A DNA stretch of 64,000 nt from the NCBI GenBank assembly GCA_951804985.1, contig OX638133.1, positions 25,946,963 through 26,010,962 of the forward strand, in the 5' to 3' direction. The notes under the pieces are model-generated. The model was not told where the DNA came from. It made no database searches and saw only the letters and a list, made by a program, of their open reading frames with translations. Positions 33,076-45,490 of the stretch are shown here, piece by piece. The stretch is from Dryomyza anilis (Eukaryota; Arthropoda; Insecta; Diptera; Dryomyzidae). How positions within the stretch are numbered: position 1 is the stretch's first letter; each line of letters opens with the position of its first letter. The position numbers were made by a program, and so were the translations under genes.

Positions 33076-34620
33076 AGGTTTTCTAATTTTTTAAATTATC
33101 CTATAGATTATCTTATAATTGATCTTCTATCTTCTGATCTATATTGTCTTTTACATAATATTCTTAGATGTCTAAATCTTTGTCTTTTAAGTTGCTTTCC
33201 AGTTCTAGTTGTCCTGCAAGTTCTTTTCTACATTCTTATCTTGTATATTGTCTGAAAAAGTTTCTTTTGAGTTGTCTTACAAGTTCTGTACTACTTCGTC
33301 TTTCTTTCTTCTTTGTCTTCTATGTTATCTAAAACATTTTTTTATGTTTATCTTGGTTATCTGCTACGATGGCTTCTAAGTTGTATACTAAATTTTATTT
33401 TATATTGTCTACTAATTTGTCTTATAAAATGACTTTTGAATTGTCCTTCAAGTTCTCTTCTGGTATTCTCATCTTGTATACTGACTGCTAAATTTCTTTT
33501 CAACCGTCCTCCAAGTTCTTTACCACCTCACATTCGTTCTTTTCTCCGTTGTCTTCTAATTTATCTTATAAGTTTTATATTATGTTTAACTCAGTGGAGT
33601 TGTCTTATAAAATGTCTTTTTAAAGTGATTTTCTACGTTGTCGTCTAAGTTATTTTGTTCATTCTCTACTCATTTTTCTTTCAATGAGCCCTCTATTATT
33701 GTTTTCTATGTACTTAGTCTTTTTAGTTTTCTTTAAGTTGTCTTTCAAAAGAACTACGTTCTCTTCAAAGTTATCTGATACCATGCCTTCTAAGCTGTCT
33801 TTTAAATTTTCGACTTCTAAGTTACCTTAGCTATTTTCCCAGTTGTCTTTACCTTTTTATTTATGTTGTCTTTTAGTCTGTCTTTTAGTTATCTTTTAAG
33901 TTGTCTCTTATTAGTCTTTAAATTTGTATTTTAAATAGTCTTCTATATTGTCTATAAAATTGTTATTGAAGTTACCCTTAGTCGTTTTTAAGTTGTCTTT
34001 TAGTTGTCTTTTAATTTATCTTTTAATAGTCATCTATAGTCTCTATACAGTTGTTATTTAAGTTGTCCTTAAGTTGTTATTTAAGTTATCATTAAGTTGT
34101 CTATTAAGTTGCATAGCAAGTTATTTTCTATGTTGTCTTTAAGTTGTCTTTTAAATTGTCTATAAATTTGTGTTCTACGCTGTGCTACTACTAAGTTCTC
34201 TTCTATAGTGTATATTCTTGTTGTCATCTGTGGTATTCTAAAAATTTGTCTTTTATGCGGTTTTTTATGCTGTCTTATAAGTTATCTTTAAAGTTCTGGA
34301 CTTCGAAGTTACCTATGATTTCTTATGCATTGTCTTTAAAATTGTCTTTTATGTTGCGTTTTAAATTGTCTTTTAAGTTGTATTATAATTTGTCTTTAAA
34401 GTTGTCTTTTAAGTTATCCTTAAGTTGTCTTTTATGTTGTGTTTTAAATTGTCTTCTAAGTTGCCTTACAAGTTGTCTTATAAGTTGTCTTTAAAGTTGT
34501 CTGTTATGTTGTCTTTTAAGTTGCCCTTTAAGTTGTCTTTTAACTTGTCATTTATTGCTGTTTTTCATGTTGTCTTTGAAGTTATCTTTGAAGTTGTTTT
34601 GTGAGTTTTCTTGTCAGTTT
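33076..34620 (+). repeat. Degenerate AAGTTGTCTTTT minisatellite
   Basis: About 1.5 kb of imperfect 10-17 bp words built on AAGTTGTCTT and TTTAAGTTGTC, tightest at 33990-34560. Leu/Ser/Phe-rich plus-strand frames here (33055-34782) are translations of the repeat. Confidence 0.75.
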
Positions 34621-35554
34621 CCTCTGTCAATTGGCTTGTTACTTTTGAAATGTTTGACTGAAACTACAAGTGTCGGAAACCAGACAACGCGACAATGCAT
34701 AATGATGCCTACAGTATTTAATTATTTAATTAACTCTTCAACGCATATGCAAATGTACAAATATGACCGGCAAAACATTTAATTAAATTAATCGTTTTAT
34801 TTATTATTTTTTCTGCTATAATTCTGTTGAACATTGTATATATATTTTTTCTAAGCACCTATAATGTTCTGTAAACATTATTATTTATTAGTACAATTAA
34901 GTGTTAATATTAATTGATGCCATGGCATTGTGGTGGCGAGGTGCTGACTAACTACCTGACTGACTGACTGAGTGGCTGTTTAGACGTACTGTATTGTTTT
35001 ATGTTGTGGGGCTGCAAATTGAGGTCTGTGCCAAGAATAGTTTTGCAGATTCTTTGACAGGTTCGCAAATCTCGTTTCGTCAGACACGTTTATGGTGGCT
35101 GGTACATATTATTTTTTTTTGCGTACAACCTTTTGCAGTTTGTAACAATGTGTTGCATAAAATGAGTGCCATTAAAAAATAACTCAATTAGCGACAACAA
35201 TTTACCATAATTACAACAAATCGAACGAAATCTAATCGATGCCAAGCCAAACCAAGCCACGAGTCAAGAGTCAGGTGAGGTTTCCTGCCAGTTTTCTGGC
35301 GCATTTCTTGGTGTCTCCAAAATAATCACAACGTGGTGGGCGGCGTCGACGCTACAAATTCAGTTAATTGCATTGAAAATGCGTGGCTTTATTTTTATAA
35401 TTTTAATTGCATTTCTTGCATATTTTATAACAATTAAATTTAATTGAATTGAATTTAGTTTTGGGTCATAGGGTGCCGACGATGCCTTTCACTTATATTT
35501 TGCTATATTCCGCATTCTCACAAATGACAACATGAGCTACGAATTAAAAAATTG
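34621..35554. other. Noncoding DNA, no gene recognised
   Basis: A mix of AT-rich and moderate-GC sequence, including CTGACTGACTGACTGAGTGG near 34960 and a patch at 35230-35370 (GTGGTGGGCGGCGTCGACGC). The 62-codon frame at 34994-35182 shows no motif. Confidence 0.4.
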
Positions 35555-36064
35555 TTACCTATTTTTCACAGTCTTTAACATTTTTAACCTGACATCTTCA
35601 AATAGCTTAAAATCGTCAAAATATTTTTGAATCAAATTTAATGCTGGCGACCGTTGCAATTTAAAGCTGCAATTAATTTGGATTAAATCAACACAAGAAG
35701 GCAGCTGTTCATGTTCAGGTTGTTGCTCGTTATACAAACAACAACGGCAATTGCTGCTCATGTCCATGCTCAGTGAATGTTTAAGCAATTTTAATGTGAT
35801 TCGAACGTAATTTAAGACACGTGGACTTAACTGTTCGATGACGCTGCGGAAATTCTTAATTTTTGTGCTTATTAAAAATTTTACGGGAAAAGAGAAATTG
35901 TTGCGCTTTCCAAGATGACTATGCGAAATATTAGACAAATATTTGTTCAAAGATTTTATACTCAAGAACTTACCATGAAAATTAAAAAAAAAAAAAAATT
36001 TGTGCACTATATAGCTTTTACTTTGGAACTGTATAACATACATATAACATATACTGTATAACAA
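35555..36064 (-). CDS. Unrecognised ORF, possible exon of an unknown gene
   Basis: The longest non-repetitive open frame in the window, 169 codons. The first third is low-complexity and crosses a poly-A/T run (35985-35999), so it is unlikely to be coding. The later part (about 35555-35850) has more balanced codon use and encodes residues such as NCRCCLYNEQ. Good splice signals surround it: a possible acceptor TTCCGCAG near 35848 and a donor AATAG|GTAACA at 35559-35564 just before the stop. The CxxCL start resembles zinc-finger-associated (ZAD) domains, but no second cysteine pair is visible in this exon, so that is only a hint. I do not assign a function. Confidence 0.3.
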   Translation of the reverse strand: MLYSICYMYVIQFQSKSYIVHKFFFFFNFHGKFLSIKSLNKYLSNISHSHLGKRNNFSFPVKFLISTKIKNFRSVIEQLSPRVLNYVRITLKLLKHSLSMDMSSNCRCCLYNEQQPEHEQLPSCVDLIQINCSFKLQRSPALNLIQKYFDDFKLFEDVRLKMLKTVKNR

Positions 36065-36079
36065 TTTTATTGTCTAAAG

Positions 36080-36590
36080 GTTTTACTGTATAACAGTTTA
36101 CTGTAAAACAGTTTACTGTTAACAGTTTACTGTATAATAGTTTACTGTATAACAGTTTACTGTATAATAGTTTACTGTATAACAGTTTACTGTATAACAG
36201 TTTACTGTATAATAGTTTACTGTTAACAGTTTACTGTATAATAGTTTACTGTATAACAGTTTACTGTATAATAGTTTACTGTATAACAGTTTACTGTATA
36301 ACAGTTTCCTGTATAATAGTTTACTGTATAATAGTTTACTGTATAACAGTTTACTGTATAACAGTTTACTGTATAACAGTTTACTATATACAAGTTTACT
36401 GTATAACAGTTTACTGAATAACAGTTTATTGTATAAAAGTTTTACCGTATGACATTTTTACAACATAACCGTTAAACTATATAACAGTTTTACTATATAA
36501 CAGTTTTACTGTATAAAAGTTTTACTGTATAACAGTTTTACTGTATAACAGTTTTATTGTATAACACTTTAACTGCATAACAGTTTTTCA
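36080..36590 (+). repeat. 15-bp palindromic minisatellite (ACTGTATAACAGTTT)
   Basis: About 33 units of 14-15 bp, most regular at 36090-36420. The core ACTGT-ATA-ACAGT is itself an inverted repeat, so each unit could form a small hairpin. Variants replace ATAACAG with ATAATAG. Units decay on the right (36430-36590). Confidence 0.9.
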
Positions 36591-37477
36591 CATACAATTA
36601 AAGAAATTATAAAAAATACTAAAAATAAAAATTTAATTTAAATTAAACTGAAATTTAAAAAATAAATTAATAATTTGGTTGAACTTAAACTACATAATTT
36701 TCCCAAGTATCCGAACAAAAAAAAAAGCAAATAACACTAAAATCAAGAAAACTATTTTGGCCTTTGAGGCAATTACTTTAGCCAGCAGTAGCAACAGTTG
36801 GTGCTGCTGCTGAGCATTAGCACCTGTTTAAAAATCATTTTAAGCGGCGGCCAATGTTCTGTTGCTGCTGTTCTATATGTTGGTGCTGCTGCCATCGTCG
36901 TTGTTGTTTACATTTGGACAACTACATCGTGCTGTCGTTTTTTTACTTATTTTTTTTTGTGCCAGCATTAAACTGAATGGCGTGAAAAGGAGCTTAATTA
37001 AAAAAAAAAAACAATAAAACTACTTTTTGTGCATTTACTACATCGTTTTGGAAATTCTTCAGAATTCGTTACGGTCTCATTGTTCGTTGCCACTCGAACC
37101 GCGATTTGAGGCGACTCAATGAACGGCCTTTGTGGCAGCAACATCAACCAAAACAACAGCAGCAACAACAACAACAGTTTTTAAACATTTAATATTTCTG
37201 CTGTTTGCTTGGCTGCTGCTGCTGCCATTTCACAATACAGTGGCAACGCTGAATAATCAACGAAATTAAAATGCGGTTTAAAAATAAAAACCAAAGTTAG
37301 TGGAGCAGCAGCTGTTGCTACTGTTGTTGTTGCAGTTGCTGTTGTTTATATTGATGTTGCTGGTTTTGGTGAAAACCTAAACGCAGCTGTTAGAGTCGGT
37401 TTTTGCCTTAAGTGAAGTAATTAATTTATTAAAATGTGCATTATATGCGTTAAATGCATTCAAAGTATAAAAAAGAG
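36591..37477. other. Noncoding DNA with CAG/CTG-rich patch
   Basis: 36780-37400 has many GCTGCTG, GTTGTTG and CAGCAACAACA runs on both strands, typical of fly noncoding DNA. No credible ORF or splice structure. Confidence 0.45.
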
Positions 37478-38225
37478 TATAAAGAATATAAAGAATATAA
37501 AGAATATAAAGAATATAAAGAATATAAAGAATATAAAGAATATAAAGAATATAAAGAATATAAAGAATATAAAGAATATAAAGAATATAAAGAATATAAA
37601 GAATATAAAGAATATAAAGAATATAAAGAATATAAAGAATATAAAGAATATAAAGAATATAAAGAATATAAAGAATATAAAGAATATAAAGAATATAAAG
37701 AATATAAAGAATATAAAGAATATAAAGAATATAAAGAATATAAAGAATATAAAGAATATAAAGAATATAAAGAATATAAAGAATATAAAGAATATAAAGA
37801 ATATAAAGAATATAAAGAATATAAAGAATATAAAGAATATAAAGAATATAAAGAATATAAAGAATATAAAGAATATAAAGAATATAAAGAATATAAAGAA
37901 TATAAAGAATATAAAGAATATAAAGAATATAAAGAATATAAAGAATATAAAGAATATAAAGAATATAAAGAATATAAAGAATATAAAGAATATAAAGAAT
38001 ATAAAGAATATAAAGAATATAAAGAATATAAAGAATATAAAGAATATAAAGAATATAAAGAATATAAAGAATATAAAGAATATAAAGAATATAAAGAATA
38101 TAAAGAATATAAAGAATATAAAGAATATAAAGAATATAAAGAATATAAAGAATATAAAGAATATAAAGAATATAAAGAATATAAAGAATATAAAGAATAT
38201 AAAGAATATAAAGAATATAAAGAAT
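37478..38225. repeat. Perfect 9-bp satellite (TATAAAGAA), about 83 units
   Basis: About 748 bp of uninterrupted 9-bp repeat without a visible substitution. As 9 is a multiple of 3 and the unit has no stop in two plus frames, long Lys-Glu-Tyr and Lys-Asn-Ile frames of about 270 codons appear; they are artefacts. Confidence 0.97.
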
Positions 38226-38277
38226 TTAATTTATTTAAAGTTGTTTGTTTTTATTCGACCTTAAAATAGAGTAATGC

Positions 38278-38393
38278 AAAAACTAATTTGTCGGGCTCTA
38301 GGTCTACCAAATGCAATATGTATTTTGCACTAGTTCAAAAAACAACAACAGTAATTTGTCTAGGTAGACCTAGAGTCCAACAAATTAGTTTTT
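38278..38393. repeat. Hairpin: 31-bp inverted repeat with 54-base spacer
   Basis: The left arm (38278-38308, with GGGCTCTAGGTCTACC) pairs with the right arm (38363-38393, with GGTAGACCTAGAGTCC) at 29 of 31 positions; in RNA one of the two exceptions is a G-U wobble. It could be a short transposon of about 116 bp or a transcribed hairpin. No target duplication is obvious. Confidence 0.7.
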
Positions 38394-38755
38394 GAATTTA
38401 ATTTATAAAAATATAAAAATTATAAATTGAATATATAAAATTGTAAAAACTAAAAATATCAGTAACAGTATATAAAAACTTTTTAACAATTATATGGCTT
38501 TCATAATTAATTAATTGCTGACAAATGTAATTCTTTAATTGTAGCAACAACGGCATTTATTACGTTTATTGAGCAATCAATTCAATGGCGGCAACAACGC
38601 CATCGCATGGCTTAATATTGACTTTTTAAACGAGGCACGAATGTCAATTACAACCAGCTGTCATCATTTCAAATAACTTATACTTCAAAGCAAATAGTTG
38701 AAATATTTAAAAATACAAAATTTCAATTATTTTTTAGATTGTTTTAATTATTTGC
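38394..38755. other. AT-rich noncoding DNA
   Basis: No gene. A short less AT-rich stretch at 38540-38665 includes ATGGCGGCAACAACGCCATC, itself a small inverted repeat (GGCG...CGCC). Confidence 0.45.
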
Positions 38756-39300
38756 AGATTCAAAATATTATTTTTCGGAAGTTATATTCATAGCTATTGA
38801 GAATATAACTTCTGAAACTCAAGAATATTATTCTTGATACGTGTTTTAATCGCTATGAACTTTACTTCTGCAATTCAAGAAGAAAAACTGCAAATTCTAT
38901 TTTCACAAATTTAACTTGTGCACGTCAAGAAAAATATACGCTCCTTATATTCTGATAATCATAAACTGAACTTCTGCAACTCATGAAAAAAAATTCAAAT
39001 TAAACTTCTACAAATGATGATAAATTACGCTTATAGCCGTATTTCACTAATTTTATTCAAGAAGTTTAATTTTTGTAAGCCATGAATCTAACTTCTGAAA
39101 CTCAAGAATATTATTCTTGATTCATTATTTGATAACCACGAACTTAACTTCCATAATTCAAGAAGAACTTTAGCAATCACTTTAATGATATCCCCGAGTT
39201 TAACTTCTGTAAGTCAAGAATAATATTTTCTATATTTCTTGATAGCCACGAATTTAACTTCTACTAATCAAGTAGTAAAATTCTGGATTATAAAATTATA
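38756..39300. repeat. Degenerate tandem repeat (AACTTCTGAAACTCAAGAAT)
   Basis: Seven or more diverged units of about 60-75 bp marked by ACTTCTGNAACTCAAGAA and GATANCCACGAACTTAA. It probably began as a regular tandem array. Confidence 0.65.
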
Positions 39301-41270
39301 GAATTGTTTTATATAATTTAGTATGCAGAAAAATTCAAATCTTAGCAAAGCCTATTTCTGATTTTGCTGTTTAGTATTTTATTAAACAAAAATTATTTTC
39401 TAAAACAAAAACAATTTTAAAAGTTATCTATTTAATCAAATCCAATGTTTTACTTATATGTTTTTGTTTTATAAGAAAAAAATTAACTTAAATTTTTCAA
39501 TTTGCATTTGAAACTATAGCCTGAAAGATTTCGTAACCAAAGCAATAAAGTGCTGAAAATAAAACGTTATTGCGCCTTAGCACGTTATGCTGTTAACAAC
39601 AGCCAGTTCTTTTTTTGAAGCCAATTCATTTGACCAACAAACGTATCGGACCAACAGACAAATAGCCAAATAGACCAGCATTTAAAATGGAAAATTTATT
39701 TTTAAAAGAAAAGCGTTGGGCTCGTTAACGGGCCGGCTGTCGTCTGGCTGTCTCACTGATTATATTTCAAACGTTCATCCACTTCATGCCTCCCTCAATG
39801 CAGTTCTGTGCCGTGCATAGTATGTCTGTGCAACGTAATAAGCTGGCAATAGTTTTATTGCCGACTCGTCATAAAGTGAAACAAATCGAAATGTTTCACT
39901 TTTTTTCGATAATGTAGCAGCAACAGCAATTGTTGCTGCTGTTGTCCATGCTTCAGCTGGCAATTAAAAACATTACGAAGGCTCCGTACAAATACACAAT
40001 CATTGCAATTGGCAACAATATGAAGAAGAAGAAGACATAAAATAAAAATATCAAAAATAAATAAAATAAAACTTAAAAAATTAAAATTTTTAAATTAAGT
40101 ATAACAAAAATTAAATATAATAAAAATAAAAAATTAAATAAAAACTAAAAAATAAATAAAAACTAAAAAATTAAATACAAATTATAAAATGCAAAAACAA
40201 TTAAAAATTATAATAAAACTATTGCAAATTGGCGTTAAAAATTCCGTGATTTTTATGGCTCAGCAGCTGCCGAATTTCTATTGAATTTAACAAAAAGTTT
40301 TGCGCTTATTTTAATTGCCCCGGCTAACAAGGAAGCATTTTGCGTTGTATACGATATAAAAAAATTCAAATTGGGTAACACTAATCGTAGGATGAGGTCT
40401 GCGAAAGCAGCTAAATTTATTGCGAAAATATTAATATTTATTAAAAAAATGTTAAACATCAAAAGACTACATTGTAAAATTTACACTTTGTCGAACAATT
40501 ACGAAATGGGCACTTCATAAAATAATGATATACTGATCTAAAATGTAAATATATGGAAAAGTAATTGGGATATTAAAATTCCTATTTATATTAAAAATTA
40601 ACTCGACAATTGAAAGTAAAAATTCATTTAAATATTTTTGTAAAACCACTTTTCGAATGTTCTCTAATATATTTTGTATTATTTGAAAATCAATTTTATT
40701 TTTCTACTTGGAATAAATTATAATATTAATTAATATTGCAGATTAGTCGATCGATAAAATATTTAAATATAATTTTAAATATATTCTGTATATAAAAATC
40801 TTCAATAAAATGCTGTTTAATTATAAATCTCATATATTTAATTTATTTTTCAAATAGTTATTTAAATTGTCGACATGTCAGTTTTATAACAGAATACAAC
40901 ATTTTTATGTTTCTAAGACGCATATATTATGAGTAAAACAATTAAATTCACACAACTATTTTCTAGCAGTATTTCTTAGCAAGTGCTAGCACAAAAAAAA
41001 ATATGGGTAGGGAGGGGGTTTATTTATTTTAAACGTTTGCCGGCGACATTGAGTACAAAATAGCGTGAGAACAAAATGTAAAACCAAACCAACAACTTTA
41101 GAGAAACAGCATTTTTACAATGACAACCATAAAACAAAACGAAAAGAAAAACAAGAAATAGATTAAAAATAATTTACTTAATGTGAATTAAATTTTGAGA
41201 GCAAAAAAAAAACAATATAAATTATAGGTATTTTAATAACTATGTATGTTTTGTAGTTATTTGTACTACA
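39301..41270. other. Noncoding DNA with short A-rich repeat
   Basis: 39530-40020 is less AT-rich and unique. 40040-40210 is an A-rich simple repeat (AAATAAAAACTAAAAAATT). Overlapping frames at 40253-40520 on both strands and sequence to 41270 show no recognisable gene. Confidence 0.4.
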
Positions 41271-41760
41271 CACGGCAAAGAAATACATTTTACAGCAAAA
41301 ATATTTTGATTTGCAGCAAGCATAACATACTTTGCAGTCTATACAATATATTCAGCAGCAAATGTAATATGATTTTCAGCAAATATAATATGAATTTCAG
41401 TTAATATAAAATGATTTGCAGCATATGTAACATGATTTACAGCAAACATTATTTTTTCATGTACCAAATATAATATTATTTAAATCAAACATAATATAGA
41501 ACGATATCATACATAATACGTTTTGCAACAAACAAGCATAATACGCCTTGCAACAAACATATTCTGATTTGCAGCAAGCGTAACATAATTTGCAGTCGAT
41601 ACAATATTATGTGCAGCAAAAATAACATGATTTGTAGTAAACACAATACATTTTACACATTATGGTTTGCAAACATATTATTTTTTCATGTACCAAACAG
41701 AATACCAATATTATGATTTACATCAAATATATTATGATTAACACCAAACATATAATGATT
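41271..41760. repeat. Degenerate tandem repeat (GATTTGCAGCAAACATAATA)
   Basis: About 20 imperfect units of 18-25 bp, for example TGATTTGCAGCAAGCGTAAC and TTTGCAACAAACA. Related words (GTTTGCNGCAAACATAAT) occur in the repeats near 8.05 kb and 46.75-47.2 kb. Confidence 0.7.
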
Positions 41761-42570
41761 TTCAATAAACAATTAACCATTTTTCTAAATGATTCATAAT
41801 ACAATTATTAACTAAATTTGACAAACGTAAGAATTATTGTATTTATTAAATATATAATTGCAAAAAATTATATGTTTCTCACACTGTATTTTCAAAAGTT
41901 TATACAGTAATTTGTTGATTTAAAAATAAAACAATAAATAAAAACAAAGCCCAAGTGACTAAACCCCCAAAGACTGTATGCAATGATCAAACCTTAAAAT
42001 CAGCATCGTCAGAAAAACATTTACAATATGTTTGTAACATGATTATGTTACGTTTTATACCAATAGTTAACGCAATAGTTGAAGTTACATTTTGTATTGT
42101 CCGTGTAAATTTAACAATTGCATTTTCTTCTCTACGCTCCTTTTTAAGCTGTCTGCTGCAACTGTGTGTTGTTGCTCTCCTTGCACTGTTACAACTGTTG
42201 CTAGTTTTTTTGGTCAACAATAAACAGTAGCCACTACAGCGCGAACAACATGACGTTTGTATGGGGCGCATTAATTAAATTGTTTGTTGCGAGGTGTTTG
42301 GAATTTCATTTAATTCCATGCCATTTTGTATGCGAATCAGAATTAATTGGAGATTTTGTAATTTATTGCCGTCAATCGGAGGCAGCAGTAGTAGCATGAA
42401 TTATTGGGTTTCTTAAATTAATTATAATGCTTTACAAAGCGAGAAATACAAATTTCATTCGACATTCCATATATCATTTTTATGAAATTTGCGGAGGCTG
42501 ATTTAGAATACATGTCTAGTTTTTGTTTTTTCAAATTTTACTGTACTTGAAAAACTGCAAGAAAGAATGT
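41761..42570. other. Noncoding DNA
   Basis: Overlapping 90-codon frames on both strands (41955-42271) cover a less AT-rich segment but show no domain, signal peptide or splice context. No gene call. Confidence 0.4.
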
Positions 42571-42574
42571 TGAG

Positions 42575-43685
42575 AAATGACGAATGATTGACTTGTCCCG
42601 TAAAGAATTGTCCGTAAAAGTATTACCCGGGGAATTATTGTACGGGGAAGAATTGTTCCGGAAAAAAATTGTTCTCGGAAAGAATTGTTCCGGGAAAGAA
42701 TTGTTTCCGTGAAGAATTGTCCTGGAAAATTTGTCCGGAGAAGGATTGTGCGGAGAATAATTGTCTAGGGAAGAATTTACCCGAAAAAGAATTTACCCGA
42801 AGAAGAATTTACCCGAAAAAGAATTGTCTTGGGAAAGAATTGTCCCGGGAAAAGTGTCTGTGAAACATTGTCCGGGGAAGAATTGTCCCGGGAAAGAATT
42901 GTCTTGGGCACTTATTGTCCCGGGAAAAATTATCCTGGAATGCATTGACTCGGGAAAGAGTTGTCCGAAAGAATTGTATGGGAAAAAATGGTCCGGGGAA
43001 GACTTGTCCCATTAATAGTTATCCAGAATATAACTTTCCCGGGAAATAATAGTGTTGGTGACTAATTGTCCCGGGAAAAATTATCCTGGTATGTATTGAC
43101 TCGAGAAAGAGTTGTCCGGGAAGAATTGTCCCAAGAAGAATTGTTCCGGGAAAAACAATTCCTTAAGAAACAATTCGGGAAAGAATTGTTTCGGAAAAGG
43201 ATTTGTCTGGGGAAGAATTGTCCGGGAAGATTTGTTTCGGAGAAGAATTGTGTTGGGGAGTAATTGTCCTGGTAAAAATTTTCCCAGGGATAATTTTCTG
43301 GGGAAGAATTCTCACAGGGAAAAACTGTCCTAAGAATTATTGTATCGGGGAAAAATTGTTCAGGGAAGAATATTTTTAGGAAAGAATTGTTTCCGGGATT
43401 AATTATTTCTGGAAAGAATTGTCTGGGGAAGAATTGTTCGGGAAGATTTGTTTCGGAGAAGAATTGTTTTAGGGAAGAATTTTCCCGTGAATATTTTTCC
43501 CGATAAGAATTGTAACATGAAATATTGTATCGGGAAAAAATGGCCCGGAAAAATTCTTTTCGGGAAGTATTATTTCTGGGAAGAATTGTACCTGGGAAGA
43601 ATTTTCTGGAATATTTGTCCCATAGATGAATTGTCTTGGAGTAGAATTGTCCGGGAAGAATTGCCCCGAAATTAATTATCGAGGA
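42575..43685 (+). repeat. Minisatellite GGGAAGAATTGTCC, about 1.1 kb
   Basis: Roughly 70 imperfect units of about 15 bp, of the form GAATTGTCCNGGGAAA. The core GGGAAAGAATTGTCC recalls the 4.3-5.1 kb array (TTCGGGGAAATGTCC), but here all units share one orientation. All open frames over it (42669-43675) are artefacts. Confidence 0.85.
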
Positions 43686-44256
43686 ATTAATCTCAAGATA
43701 AAGATTTACTGATTTTACTTGTATTAAACCATTGAATTGTTCCTCAATTGCATCAGATTATTATCAACTAATAAAAGAAAAATCCGACAAAGCTCTTTTA
43801 TGCTTTTAAATAAATAAATTAAAGAAATCATAGCAGTCGGAGGCAAATCCGCATTAATTCCTGTAAATTTATTGACTCTTTACACAGAGCAGTCTTTTTA
43901 TGTGACACACTTGCTACGCTTTTAAATGCTACACTTGCATGAGCCACTTACAACGGCAACATATTGTTGCAACACATGTTGCGGTACTGTTGTTGGTATT
44001 GTTGCTGCTGCCGAGAGGCTGCCATTGCTGTTTCAGCTGCGACTAAATATGATTTATGCGTTGCGCATGCGTAGAGAAGAATTTGAAATCGATTCGCAAA
44101 GAATTTTTATTGCTTTTATATTTTTCTTTGTGATATTTTTGTTATAATCGTGAATGAGATCATCTTTTTTTTAATACACTAATTTATTTATTTTGTTTTT
44201 CGTATTTATTTTACTTTTGTTTAGATAATATCTCATCTATTTATTTAAAACTCTTG
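43686..44256. other. Noncoding DNA
   Basis: A less AT-rich patch at 43900-44100 carries a 73-codon frame (43926-44147) rich in Thr, Cys and Leu from CAACA/GTTG runs, with no recognisable motif. Confidence 0.4.
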
Positions 44257-44445
44257 GTCCATCTGTCTGTCTGTCTGTTTGTTCCATTATCACGTCTAAA
44301 CCGCTGAACCGATTTAACTGCACCAGGATACTATAGAGTCCGGAGGGTAACATAGCCTATTTATGGGTGAGATTGGACAAAGAGGCGTGGCAACTCCCAT
44401 ACAACCTAAACTTTTAACGCGTTATAACTTGGGACTTACACCGGC
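44257..44445. repeat. Probable transposon-derived segment with TCTG microsatellite
   Basis: A (TCTG)n run (44261-44277) is followed by CCGCTGAACCGATTTAACTG and a balanced-GC stretch up to TAACTTGGGACTTACACC. The microsatellite plus 'CTGAACCGATTT' phrase is a common look of dispersed repeats in animal genomes. Family not identified. Confidence 0.35.
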
Positions 44446-44449
44446 TAAG

Positions 44450-45490
44450 AAGATAAAACAAAAAACTCAAATACAAAAAACACAAAGCAAAAACACAAAA
44501 TCAAAAACACAAAAAAAAAACAAATGCAAAAATACAAAAAATAGGAAAGACAAAAACAAAAGAAAAACACAAAATCAAAACCAACACCAGCTAAGAAGAT
44601 AAAGCAAAAAACTCAAATACAAAAAATATATTACAAAAGCAAAAAACACAAAATCAAAATCACCAACACAAAAGTAAAAGCACAAAAGCAAAAGTTAAAC
44701 AAAAAACAAAAGCACAAAAACAAAAGCAAAATCACAAAAAGAGGGAAAAACAAAAAAAAACTAAGAAAAAAACACAAAAAGTAAAACACAAATCAAAAAT
44801 ACAAACTTTTCACAATTACATAATCATAAAAGCAAATAAAAACCAAAGCAAAATTAAAATCATAAATCAAAAACACAAAAGCAAAAACACAAAAGCAAAA
44901 TCAAAACAACAAAAGCACAAAATCAAAAACGCAAAGGCACAAAAACCAAAAACGCAGAAACAAAAGCAAACAAAAAATCAAAACCAAATACAAAAAAAAA
45001 GAGAAATGCAAAAACACAAAAATAAAAGGAAAGACTAAAAACAAAAGCAAAAACTCAAAATCAAAACCAACAACAGCTAAGAAAATAAAACAAAAACTAA
45101 AATACAAAAAAAAATTACAAAGGCAAAAACACAATAACAAAAACACAAACTTTGCACAATTACATAATCATAAAATCAAATAAAAACCAAAGCAAAATTA
45201 AGATCATAAAACAAAAGCAAAAACACAAAAGCAAAAGCAAAAGCAAAATAAAAAACAAAATCACAAAAACCAAAAAACAAAATCACAAAATCAAAAACAC
45301 AAAAACCAAAAACACAGAAACAAAATCAAAATCAAAACACAAAACAAACAAAAAAAAAACAAATGCAAAAATCAAAAATAAAAGGAAAGACTAAAAACAA
45401 AAGCAAAAACACAAAATCAAAACCAAAAAAAAATGCAAAAACAAAAAAAGGAAAAAACCAAATAAAAACGGGAAAAACAAAAAAAAAAAT
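44450..45490 (+). repeat. A-rich minisatellite (AAAAACACAAAAGCAAAATC)
   Basis: About 1 kb almost free of T, built from CAAAAACACAAAAGCA-type words with larger duplications: CTAAGAAGATAAARCAAAAA recurs near 44447, 44591 and 45076, and CACAATTACATAATCATAAA near 44810 and 45156. Lys/Asn/Gln frames on plus and Phe/Leu frames on minus are artefacts. Confidence 0.8.

Noticed and set aside
37434..38269. Two overlapping open frames of about 270 codons (Lys-Asn-Ile and Lys-Glu-Tyr repeats)
   Set aside because: Translations of a perfect 9-bp satellite; both frames are open only because the unit lacks a stop.
42669..43675. Several 64-84 codon frames
   Set aside because: They lie wholly in the 15-bp GGGAAGAATTGTCC minisatellite.
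44450..45490. Lys/Asn/Gln-rich plus frames and Phe/Leu minus frames
   Set aside because: Low-complexity A-rich repeat with no domain.
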